Shown here: piece after piece, positions 1-9,506 of the stretch
Layout of the letters: each line of letters begins with the position of its first letter
Numbering within the stretch: position 1 is the first letter of the stretch
Origin: Conidiobolus incongruus B7586
Taxonomy: Eukaryota > Entomophthoromycota > Entomophthoromycetes > Entomophthorales > Conidiobolaceae
DNA length: 13,054 nt
Assembly (NCBI GenBank): GCA_000697335.1
Contig: JNEM01014125.1
Location: forward strand, 1 to 13,054
Direction: 5' to 3'
Notes under the pieces: model-generated
What the model saw: only the letters and a program-made list of their open reading frames with translations
What the model was told of the DNA's origin: nothing
The model's database searches: none
Made by a program: the position numbers and the translations under genes

Positions 1-3000
1 AATGAACACGCGTTGATTCTCCTACGACGTAGATGTCATCCCCGCTACACATCAAGAGCTGTGCAGAGTCATTTAATGAAGTTGGCGATTACTTGGTTCC
101 ACAGACAGGATATTGTCATGTCCATAATCCATAAAGAATTCACATCTAAAAAAATGGTTCCCCCTGGTATTTTGAAACAGACTGACGTTACGGACCTTTC
201 TTACAAGGAAGGAGGAACGATTTACCTTAACAAGCGCATTCAACTGACAGATCATTACTTAGTGCAATGGTTCCATGATCTCGAATTAGAAGACCCTCAA
301 ATGGGCCGTCTTGCTCACGACATTTACACCATTGTAAAAGAACTGTGCGATAATTTCGTCAAATTGAGCGATGTTGATAAAGTGGAAAAAAAGCAATTGA
401 ATTTTCAAATTTGCGAAAGTATTCTAAAATTTTTGATGAAGCTGCAAAAGTCTGGATTAATTGGGTTGAAGCTATTTGACAGGCTGTTGGATTTGTGGCG
501 ATCGGATTATTATATGGATCTTAAAGATGGAGTAATTGAACTAATTGTCATATATTTTTTGTGCGCTAACATTTAGTTGTAGATTGTCACTCCGCAACAA
601 ACTAGCCAACTGTGTAAATTCATCTTAGCTACCTTAAACAAAACGGTAGAGTCCTCCGATCAGTCGGGATCTATGAGCTTACCGGAATTGAGGACAAATT
701 CTCATCTCACTACATTGATCAAACGCACATTCGACAGGAAAAACGACTGCAGTTTGAGTTCCGCTTTGAGTTGGCTGGACATCTTGGCAACTGCGGGGTA
801 ATTTTATATATTCTTAATTTTATACTGATATTAATTAAGTTTAGATTGACGGTAGATTCTTTAGCCAACTATTTTGAAACCATAACCCAACATCCTCAAT
901 TCGATTTGGAATCGATGACCATGCTGCTGAGCATCATTTTACACAATACCATTGCAGTGGAGTCTCCAATTTACAGTCAGGAGCAATTGAGCTCTCTGGT
1001 GTACTACCTCGGCAAACACATTCATTTATTCGCATTGAGTGATGATGACGTCGCCACCTCTTTGCATCAGAATGCTTTAGAGATGATTATTGGTATCATT
1101 GGATTAATTTACGGTTGTAGTTTGGACAATATTAGGTTTTTCGAATTGAATAGTGTTAATAGAATTATTGGGTAATCATTAGCCATATATTGATTAATGT
1201 CTAAACTAATTGATTATAACAATAGATCCAAATCGGGTACTTTAGTCTTTAAACCAGAACCTCATCAAACTTCATTGGAAATTCAATACGTAGACGCTGG
1301 AATTCAAATTCTGACGCAATTAATCCAATATGACAATCTTTCTATCAATTCTTTGGCATTGACAGGTTTGAATCTTTTGATTAAATTCAGCTACTTTGGT
1401 TTAAATAATGTGCTGACTTTAATTGGTACCGAGACGAAACTTTTGAATAAGTAATATTATCTTGATTATTATATAGAAATTTTGATTAATTATTGATTTA
1501 GGTTGTGGACTTATATCAATCCCAATTACGGTAATATTTCATTCATGTCAGCTTTAATCCTGTTGGAATTGGCTAACAAGCACCCCAATCACGCCATAAA
1601 AGCTGTCAAACTGGATGATGGTGACGATAGCAAGGATGCAAAGTGGCATTGGTTAGATTCTATGTTAGGTCTTATGAATCACATCGACGCCGAATCTCTA
1701 AGGAAGTACCCCAACCTGTACAAATTCATGGGACCCTTGATTAATGAGTATATTGGTACACTCAAATCCGATGCCGAGTATTTACGCACAAAATTCCAAA
1801 TTTATAGCAAATCCATAACGGACAAAACAGGAGAATATTTGTTCAAGCTGTGGGGGATGTACTTCGACAGTTCTAATTTAGAACTTCGAATTTCTACCTT
1901 AAAATTAATGATATATGCCAACAATCTGTTCCCAAAGTGGCCTGTATTAAGTTGGAAATCGATATTTGGGGTTTTGTCACTGTTTCCCGAAGTGAAGATT
2001 GGAGAAAAGATAGGTAGTTTTGATATTGATGAATTACCGAAAAAACAGGGAACTACTACCACCACAACTACGAGCAGTAGTAATAAAGATCACACTCAGC
2101 TGGAGGAATACATATACACGCCAGCAAACATTGACGAAAATCTCAAGGTTTTGGTATTGACTTTGGCATTCCAGTTAATGGCTCACGGCGTTGCGATTAC
2201 GAGGCAGGAAGTCAATTTTCTGAAGCTTTTGATCGCGAATTTGATCGGGATTTCGGGTGCCAAAATGGTAGTGAATAAAGATAAAGAATTTGAAATCGTG
2301 TTCGATCGCTACCAGTTCGATCCTAGTAATACTAACCACTTCGTCGTGTTGCAGACTTTTATTGCTGGGATTAAACCCGTGCTTGACAATATCGACATTA
2401 CTACGATTGAGACCATTGACGAAACTAATTCCGATTTGGATGCTAAAGAATCACAGTCCCAGGCGAGTAAATCTATCGGCAGTCACTTTTTAGTACTCAT
2501 TCTCAAAATTTTCAATTCCAATTTAATTACCCAAGAACTCTCTCACTTCATGCTCAAAGACTTATTGGAAGCTTTAGCTATAATCGTATACAAGTACGAT
2601 ATTGAAAACGCCGAATTGAGTCCGCTCATCATCCAAGCCGTCAAAAAAATTTCCAAAATGCTGACACCTGCCGTAAGTGAAGAAAATCAGCACACTATTT
2701 TAAATATCTGTATGATTGTACTGAAGAGATCGAGTAAGTTGGCTAGTTCTATGTTGTCCAGTCAAATTGAAACGATGACATGTATCGTTGCGAGATTGGC
2801 CAAGAATCCGGAGGATTTGATTGCACATAAAGCTAGACGCTTCTTGGCTTTGGCTTTTAGTTCATATGCTACTAATGGCTTATTCATTTTGATCTTTAAG
2901 AATCACAACTATGCTGACTCTAACGGTGAATTGTTTACAGCGTTCAAAATTGTTTTAGAGTCTGCTGATTCTATGATAGAAAATGAACGTGGTATTATGG

Positions 3001-4505
3001 TGCCCTTGAGAGATCAACCCATTCAGGATGTGATCAATCGCTTACTTAGCTTAAATGACAGTTCATCTGATAAGAAAGCTTTCGAAAACATTTTAGCCAA
3101 CACTGCTCACTATGTACGCTTAGTGCATTACAAAGGTTATGGCGAAAAAGTGTTGAATGATTTCTTCGCATTCCTAGATAAATTATCATCGCGAGTGCAC
3201 GACTGGAACTATCACGATCTGAATATGACATACGTAATCGAAATCATAGCCATAGTCCTCATGAATCACATCTTTGCCTCCGACATCATCCTGCCCAAAG
3301 TCAGAGTATTCCTCAAGAACGTCATCTCCAAGTTTTTCATTTCATGTCACTCTCTCACAGCACTATTGGAAGCTGTGCAAAAGTGCAACTCCAACAAACT
3401 AGATGTAGATATTGTGAATTTCGCGAACATTATTCTAATGGAACTGAATTTGGGTTTAATGCGACGTAAACCCCTACTACCCGCAAATGGACTGATCGAT
3501 TTAATCAAGACTATTTACCATACACCCAACGTCAACGCTGACGACGATACTTTTGTTACTTCGAAAGAACCCGAGGCGGAAGATTGGAATAATTTAATGG
3601 CGAGATTATCGGAAAAATCTGATTTTTACGCGATTTTCCAAGAGTTTCCAGATACCTTAATCCCTAATATTATCGGATATATTGAGGATCCAGAAAGTGC
3701 TGTGAAGAATAGCAATGGGGGGTTCGTAGCTTGTCTTTGGTCCAGTTATTTCTGGGTAACAATGTACTTCCAAAATAGATTTACACTTTTGGATACGAAG
3801 CAATGGTTGAATAATTTGGATATCAAGAGATCAATTCTGAGTGCGAACTGGTTCTTCTTGAGCCTGTGCCATCATAAGGAGACGAATCACTTGGAAATCA
3901 TTACCTTATACCAGGACTACATCATCGAAATCTTCCAGGATGGGTTCAACCAGTCGAGCAGTTTGATTAGGGACACGTCTATTACGAGCAGCAGCCAGCC
4001 TTTGTACATGTTCCCAGGTCAGCTGCAGCAGTTTATGTTTATTCTGCTTAGGACTTGGATCGCTCTGTACTCGCTCAACGCGCATTCCGAGTTCATCAAG
4101 CAGGAGTCCACAGCTAAGAAGGACTGCGTGACGAACGAACCATATTTCGTATCAAGCATGGAACGTAACTTCTGGATGTTCATTTGGCCACTGATCCTCA
4201 AAAAGCTGGGCATTGACATGCTTATCGAGGACGATACGCTAGACCCCGCCACGTGCTCCATGTATTCCACTCTCTTTGTCGAACTCGTCATCTTCCTGGT
4301 GCAGTGCCGATCCGATATCTTTATCCTTTACAGTCGCGAATGGAAACACGCTTTAGAATCTATCGCCACTCGCGATCGTGTCTTAGCATCGGATGCTAAA
4401 TTCACCTTAGCTATGTCATTGTTCGATAAGCATTTGCCGCCACTGCCTCCAGCTAAGATGGTCGATCAGTTGTTTAAGGAGTTGAATGCAGCTATCAGTC
4501 CTTAA
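1..4505 (+). CDS. Very large helical protein of unknown identity, 5'-partial, five exons in view
   Basis: The reading frame is open from base 1, so the true start lies upstream of the window. Exons are 1-531, 583-797, 845-1171, 1226-1450 and 1502-4505. The introns are 51, 47, 54 and 51 nt, each with a GTAAT donor and an AG acceptor, and all phases join correctly. The joined frame gives 1433 residues before TAA at 4503-4505. The protein is rich in Leu, Ile and amphipathic helix-like segments, in the style of ARM/HEAT-type scaffold proteins. I see no transmembrane run, kinase, GAP or other catalytic motif. A Thr/Ser run lies at about residues 617-626 of the visible part, followed by an acidic linker, and the tail is Pro-rich (LPPLPPAK). 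An AATAAA at 4562-4567 is a plausible polyadenylation signal. I do not recognise the family. Exon structure is well supported; function is unknown. Confidence 0.85.
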
Positions 4506-5140
4506 TTTTTCATTTTTTACCATTTTATTCATTTCATTTTTCATCAATTTTTGTTATTATTAATAAATCATATCATTAATTCATTAATATAATTTAATAT
4601 TATATAATCAAATTCAAGATTATTAGGCCATCCAGCTAATTTTTAGGGTGTGTTAGAAGTCAGTGAACAGTTCATTTCAAGGGCTTAATATAATATACAA
4701 ATTAATATTTTGAAATATTTCAATATCGGAATTTTGATTTCAGAATATAAAGTATATTATTCATTGCTGAAATTCTTTCCTCGTTTTATTTAAGGAAAAT
4801 TTAGGCTGAAATTATCCAATCTATTGTATCCTTCTCGCCATGAGATATAGTTATTTTGATATTTGGATAACTAATCAATAAATTGTATAGGTTATAATGA
4901 TAAACCAATAAATTTTAGGAACAAAAAGAGGTAAATTCTTAATTTGAATATTAGTTAATATGAAATTAGAATCAAATATACTATAGTAATTGAAAGAATT
5001 GAAAGAATCAAAATAACTAATTTAAGATAAATATTTGAAAATATTGAAATAATAATGAAGGTTGAATATTGAAAAAATTCAGATAAATAATCAAAAGTAA
5101 GCTGAAAAATGTCGAAGCAAAATTGGTTGGGAAAAGTGAG
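4506..5140. other. AT-rich intergenic spacer
   Basis: No supported gene on either strand. It holds the probable 3' UTR of the large gene (AATAAA at 4562-4567), a slightly less AT-rich patch at about 4625-4690, and a short inverted repeat TTTCCT/AGGAAA around 4776-4799. Purine-rich text (GAAAGAATTGAAAGAATC) lies near 4990-5010. No snoRNA boxes, second tRNA or conserved frame could be seen. Confidence 0.6.
5132..5135 (-). terminator. Pol III T4 terminator of tRNA-Thr
   Basis: On the minus strand the tRNA 3' end is followed after five bases by TTTT (AAAA on the plus strand), the minimal RNA polymerase III termination signal. A longer T-run lies further downstream, at about 5106-5109, as a possible backup. 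Confidence 0.8.
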
Positions 5141-5213
5141 TGCCTTCTACCAGAATCGAACTGGTGACCTTCCGCTTACTAGGCGGACGCTCTGCCAACT
5201 GAGCCAAGAAGGC
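5141..5213 (-). tRNA. tRNA-Thr (anticodon AGU), intronless
   Basis: Read on the minus strand this 73-nt segment folds as a complete cloverleaf. The acceptor stem is GCCTTCT/AGAAGGC with discriminator A73. The D arm is GCTC-AGTTGGCA-GAGC. The anticodon arm is TCCGC-CTAGTAA-GCGGA, the variable loop AGGTC, and the T arm ACCAG-TTCGATT-CTGGT. All stems pair perfectly. Loop CTAGTAA gives anticodon AGT, expected to be modified to IGU and to read ACU and ACC. The internal Pol III promoter is intact: A box TGGCTCAGTTGG at about 5195-5206 and B box GTTCGATTC at about 5153-5161. No CCA is encoded, as is usual for a eukaryotic nuclear tRNA. Confidence 0.97.
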
Positions 5214-5223
5214 ATAACACAAG

Positions 5224-5792
5224 TGTGACGATTGCTACCTAATTGATACCTTTCTTCACTCCAATTCACTATTAAGTACCTGATTAACCAAATTAGGTCT
5301 TATCAACATTTTACCAGTCCACGTCTGAGTGACCTCACTGTTACTCATCCGTGCATACTTATGCCTATATATTTCACTTAAGTATAAGAAGGGCTCGTCT
5401 CTCTTCTTGACCTCTCTCTCTTACCTTACTTTCCTACATTAATAAACCTTTTGCCTACATCCAAAGCCAACCCTTTTGGTATACTCAAGTAACTGCTTAT
5501 AGTTCCACTTGAGTCATTTTACGCTAATCCTTCTAAACCTGTTCCTATTGATATTCCTTGATTCCATCTTCTTAGCATGTCGGATCCTAACGCCGCCACT
5601 GTTGCTGCTGGTCTAGTCACTCTTTACAAAGCCCCATTTACAAGTGATCAAGGCCAGATAGCCAGAGACCTGATCATTGGTAGTTTACCCCAGCTGGTAG
5701 GTATCATGTTTCACAATCTGGCCTACAGAATGGCTGTGTCAGTGTCCTCAATGACGCTCCAAGAGCTAATAACCGTGACAACAAGATATTCA
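5224..5792 (+). mobile_element. LTR retrotransposon remnant (LTR, leader and gag fragment), probably Ty3/Gypsy-like
   Basis: This segment is distinctly richer in GC than both flanks. It begins TGTGACG about 10 bp upstream of the tRNA gene. A probable LTR covers about 5224-5459 and has TGT...ACA ends, a TATATAT box near 5366, CT-rich text at about 5397-5430 and AATAAA at 5441-5446. An 8-bp inverted repeat ACCTAATT/AATTAGGT (5237-5244, 5291-5298) lies inside it. A leader follows, then a frame from 5577 whose text resembles the C-terminal part of a gag capsid (LIIGSLPQLV, then TLQELITVTTRYS). No protease, reverse transcriptase, integrase or second LTR is visible. The element is broken and much shortened. 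The still-contrasting composition suggests it is not very old. The family call rests on the gag-like text and the tRNA-proximal position. A host gene with an odd first exon is the alternative. Confidence 0.5.
5484..5513. repeat. Inverted repeat in the retroelement leader
   Basis: CTCAAGT at 5484-5490 and ACTTGAG at 5507-5513 are perfect reverse complements separated by 16 nt. They could form a hairpin in the element's RNA leader between LTR and gag. The role is unknown. Confidence 0.5.
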
Positions 5793-6987
5793 ATATTAAA
5801 TAATATAATAATGACTATAATATTTTCAAACACAATCATTTATTTCAATATTATTTTATTCAAGCAATTTACCCCTTATTTAAATATATTATTCAATATT
5901 TTTACCACATTATCATTCAATTTACACTATAATTTTTTACTTAATATTTTTTTAAATTATTTTTTTATTACTTTGATAACATTAATATAATGGTTTTAAT
6001 AAATATATAATTTCATTGAATCACTATTTTATAGAATTAATAATTTAAAACTTCATACGTATAAATGATATTTATATATCTCTTCAATGATTCAAATTCA
6101 AAAGTCAAATATCATGAAGAAATTATATAAATGGTTAAAGGTAACATATGCGAGCTTAAGTTTGAACCCTTATAAGGATGCAAATGTCAATATTGCATTG
6201 TTTTTATTTTAGGAACTTTCATATTTACAAAAGTATATTTTGGTTGATTAAGATAATTCATATAGACTACTCGATATAAATAATGCCATCTATTCAGATT
6301 TATAAAAATTTATATTCATGAGTTTCTAGGGATACTCAAATAACAGTAATAACACTAATTTTGATTACTTATGAAAATATTATTAACACGATAAAATGAA
6401 CAATTATCAAGTTAAATGAATGATATAACCTGTTAATAAAAAATATTTCAGCATTTTGTAAGTTTGTTGATGACGTTATAATGATTATTTTAATATGTGT
6501 TTTAATATTTGACAAATATTTGAAACTTTGAAATAATCCTTAAAAATTGCCAAAAGCGTATTAAAATGGATATTAACAGTATATATTAATCATTTAATCA
6601 GATATTCCATTTTAAAGTATTACTAATTAATAGTAACTGAGTTACAATCTACCAATTTAAATTGTTTTAACTAACTCCAATCATCATAATTTCAAAAATC
6701 CTTAAACTTGGAGAAAACTCAAATTGCCAAGTTAACTAAAACCACATGTATAATATATGATTTAATTTAGCACACCAATAAACAGTCGTTAAGGTACATC
6801 CACAAACCCTAATTTTAATTTTCAACAATTTGCATGATTAATTAATTATCCAATATCTTAAATTATCACAAACTAGGGTTTTTTATGGTTGATTAGATAT
6901 TATATTTTATAATTTTGATTATTTAGTTATATTTAACTTGACTATTTGGAAAAGCAGTCCAATTAATATTTTGTAGAGATATTGAAG
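5793..6987. other. AT-rich intergenic spacer upstream of the transporter
   Basis: About 1.2 kb with no supported gene. The frame running to 5990 past the gag-like text is only AT-rich chance coding (Ile/Asn/Phe/Leu). The distal part must hold the transporter promoter and 5' UTR. The only structured signal I could find is a pair of oppositely oriented AAACCCTA motifs at 6804-6811 and 6874-6881. Confidence 0.55.
6804..6881. promoter_or_regulatory. Paired inverted telobox-like motifs upstream of the transporter
   Basis: AAACCCTA at 6804-6811 and its exact reverse complement TAGGGTTT at 6874-6881 lie 107-184 bp before the transporter ATG. The ACCCTA core is rare in this AT-rich spacer. Fungal Tbf1-type factors are known to bind ACCCTA-like sites in promoters, so this could be a regulatory pair. 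That role is inference; two short matches may be chance. Confidence 0.3.
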
Positions 6988-8923
6988 ATGTCAGCACCTT
7001 TAGAATTTCAAGAATCGAGTCAACTGTTGAGTAAAAGTAGGAGGAATAGTTACTATTCACCTATTTCCTTGGTGAGTTTGGGTAATGGTTACACTCAAGA
7101 CCTGTTAACGGACGACAATAGTGAAGACGATCCTATTACTGGTAATTTCTTTTTTAATTCATTATTAGTGATCACTAATTGGGGTTTAGGATGGACTTTG
7201 AAATTGAAGTTTATCAAACAGACGGCGAGTGATTACCCTATTGTTACTTTGATACCGTCCGCTATTTTGACGGGTATTATTTGGACTCTGCCCCCTTTTG
7301 AGGGATTGACGCATACTGGTATGCACTTGTTGGGAGTGTTTTTGGGGTAATATCATACTTTTGATATGGTTCTAGCTCATTATTAATATTGCTTTAGGTT
7401 CGTTTTAGCTTTGCTCATTTCTCATTACGATGTTTCAACACTTGTAGCATTTGCGCTGGGTATATTATGTTTGAGTAAAAATTTGATGTGTAGAATTTCT
7501 AATGGTCAACTGATCGACTGTCACGATACTCCTGGATATAAGGTAAACAATAATATGGATATATAGAGTATATTTTAATTGTTTAACATAGTTGGCTTTT
7601 CAAACTATCATATCTGGAGTATCTACCGAAGTAGTTTGGCTAGTATTTTGTGCTTTTCATATTGGAAAAGGTAATAATATAACTCGTCTAGTTTAATATG
7701 ATAATTCACTAATTCTTATTTGTCTTTTATTAAACTTTAAATTATAGCTGTTGAAGTAAGTTATAATCAAAAATTATAAAATAATTGAAAAATTAACATA
7801 AATTTAGAAAAGTGGCTTAGGCAAGAGAATTGCTCTATATTTAATTTATCAAATGGGACAAACACCACTTGGTCTCGCATACAGTATCTGTCTTGCCGAA
7901 ATGGTACTGGCAGCTTTTATCCCTTCAAATAGTGCTAGAGGTGGTGGTGTTTTGATGCCTATCGTTACATCAGTAATCAGTGTGCTTGACAACAGTCACG
8001 TGAACTCGGATTCCAATAGAGCTTATTTAGTATTCGTCGCAGCTCAAGCGAATTTGATAAGCTCATCTCTGTTTTTGACGGGAATGGCACCTAACCCCAT
8101 TGTCTCAACTAAAGCTTATCATGCTCTCAAGATTAAATTTGAATTCAACCAATGGATCGTAGGGAACGTCGTCCCTGGCATCACGTGTTTCATCTTGATG
8201 CCCATTTTGTTGAACTTTTTAATCAAACCCAAATCTTACGACTACCAATATTTGAAAGTTAATCTATTGCAAGATATCAACAGATTGGGTAATTTAACTG
8301 TAACTGAATGGAAGTTATCAATCATTTTAATTACTTGTCTGTCTTTGTGGTCGACAACTGATCACACTGGACTCAATAACTCACTAGTTGCATTTCTTGC
8401 AATTATTGCCATGATATTGTTTCAAGTGATGACTTGGGACGATATCTCAAGAAATCCCAAGGCATGGGATACACTTTTTTGGCTTGGTGGATTTATTATG
8501 ATGGCTGAACAGCTATCCGAACTCAAGATCACCGACTGGTTAGGAAATGAAGTTTCAAAATTTTTAATTTCATTGAACTTGAAAGCTTTTGAATCTACAA
8601 TTGTTTTAGGTATCATATATTTTTTATCCATGTATCTCTTCTCTTCAGCCACAGGCCACATCGTTGCAATGGTAGGTCCCTTCTTTGAAGCCGGCGTAAG
8701 ATTAGGATCACCAAAGTATTTACTCGTATGCCAACTGGCTTATTTTAGTTCTCTTTGCTGCTGTTTGACCACCTATTCTACAGGATCCCTCGCTATCTAT
8801 TTTGGACTTGGCTATATTAGTCGTAAAAAATGGTTCAGCTTAGGATTTCTAATGGCAATTTTCTACATATCATTGTACGCAACATTAGGGCCATTTTGGT
8901 GGAAAATGATACACTGGTGGTAA
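6988..8923 (+). CDS. DASS-family dicarboxylate/anion transporter (CitT / plastid 2-oxoglutarate-malate translocator type), five exons
   Basis: Exons 6988-7346, 7398-7542, 7592-7670, 7748-7755 (8 nt) and 7808-8923 join in phase to 568 residues. Start is ATG 6988 (MSAPLEFQ). The protein is a polytopic membrane protein, with hydrophobic segments from about residue 87 to the C-terminus. Family signatures in order: WLVFCAFHIGK then EKSGLGKRIA (about 184-206), the SNT-type substrate/cation motif PSNSARGGG (236-244), SSSLFLTGMAPNP (282-294), WDTLFWLGG (417-425), the second half-site SSATGH (476-481), and the end GPFWWKMIHWW, like plant DiT1 and chlamydial homologues. Known relatives move citrate, succinate, malate or 2-oxoglutarate, by exchange or sodium coupling; substrate here is inferred. 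The soluble N-terminus (about 85 residues) lacks an SPX domain, unlike fungal Pho87/90/91, and carries ESSQLL (9-14), a possible acidic dileucine vacuolar sorting signal. Confidence 0.9.
7748..7755 (+). other. 8-nt microexon (exon 4) of the DASS transporter
   Basis: CTGTTGAA is bounded by ...AATTATAG on the left and GTAAGT on the right. Exon 3 ends with one spare base (G), and exon 5 is read in phase 0. The 8 nt complete GCT-GTT-GAA (Ala-Val-Glu) and restore the frame, giving HIGKAVEKSGLGKRIA, which matches the family pattern xEKTGLGRRIA. Skipping it would break the frame. Flanking introns are 77 and 52 nt. Confidence 0.85.
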
Positions 8924-8958
8924 AAATGAAAAAATTTTGAGATTAAACAATAGCTTTA

Positions 8959-9506
8959 TTAATAATCATCCTCAACTTCGTACTCTTTACAAGTCTCTAA
9001 ACTTTTTTCATATTCATAAGGATATTTTTTATTTAATTTTTGTTTAATTAAACTAAAATAAATATATAAGTATTGTAATATTAATAATATATGGGTATTT
9101 ACTTTATCCTTTTGAATATGCCTTCAAGTTCAAATTTTAAATCGTGAATTAGTAACGTATTAGTTTCAAATTTTTTATTCAGCTCATTGAATTTGGACTG
9201 ACTCAAATTATTAAACGATTCCAAACTTTTTATTAAAGTCACCGTATTATCTAAACTAAATCTAAAGTTAATAAAAGTGCTCAAATGTGTTAGTGCTTAC
9301 CATTTTTCTTGTAAATGACTTATTTGGTCAATTTCCTTGAAGTTAATAGTATCTAAAATACTTGAAAGGGGTGCTGAAGATGAAGTGGTGTGACTGTCAG
9401 AGCAGAACTCTTTTGGAGGATTCAAAGTAGGTGAATTAGGTGTTGAAAATGAAGTATTCGTTAAACTTTGAGGTGACAAGTGAAGTTCTTTCTTAGAATT
9501 TGGCAT
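8959..9506 (-). CDS. KXD1: KxDL-family protein (KXD1-like, BORC/BLOC-related subunit), three exons
   Basis: On the minus strand, exons 9506-9301, 9255-9103 and 9052-8959 join to 150 residues, with introns of 45 and 50 nt (GTAAGC...TTTAG and GTAAAT...TTTTAG). Only the acceptor at 9256 gives an open frame for intron 1. Residues 1-50 are Ser/Thr/Pro-rich and probably disordered. Residues 55-130 form a predicted coiled-coil that aligns by eye with animal KXD1: ESFNNLSQSKFNELNKKF resembles LLNFNNLSSARLQQMSERF, and LEGIFKRI resembles LDSIFRRI. The signature Lys-x-Asp-Leu is Lys-Phe-Glu-Leu here (109-112). After that, NLIKQKLNKKYPYEY parallels RTLKGKLARQHPEAF. The acidic tail is EYEVEDDY. In animals KXD1 is a subunit of BORC, which controls lysosome positioning; yeast KXD1 is in a BLOC-1-like endosomal complex. 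AATAAA overlaps the stop (8960-8955). Confidence 0.82.

Noticed and set aside
1802-2065. Antisense and alternative-frame ORFs within the large gene (also near 2290-2493, 3046-3231 and 4019-4291)
   Set aside because: They are shadows of the 1000-codon exon and contain no recognisable domain.
4651-5100. Possible second LTR or solo LTR starting TGTTAGAAG on the far side of the tRNA
   Set aside because: No matching CA end, duplicated target site or similarity to the 5224-5459 LTR could be found, and the composition equals the spacer.
5793-5990. Continuation of the gag-like frame as a hydrophobic tail
   Set aside because: Composition switches abruptly to AT-rich and the residues are almost only Ile, Asn, Phe, Leu and Thr. 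This is chance coding, not a membrane segment.
6110-6225. Short ATG frame (MKKLYKWLK) with a GT...TTTTAG intron-like continuation
   Set aside because: Too short, no family resemblance, and AG/GT pairs of this kind are frequent by chance in AT-rich DNA.
7671-7807. Treating 7671-7807 as one 137-nt intron without the microexon
   Set aside because: Exon 3 ends in phase 1 and exon 5 is read in phase 0, so direct joining breaks the frame and loses conserved residues of the family signature.
8422-8661. Minus-strand frame of 79 codons inside the transporter
   Set aside because: It lies wholly antisense to a conserved transmembrane region of the transporter and has no features of its own.
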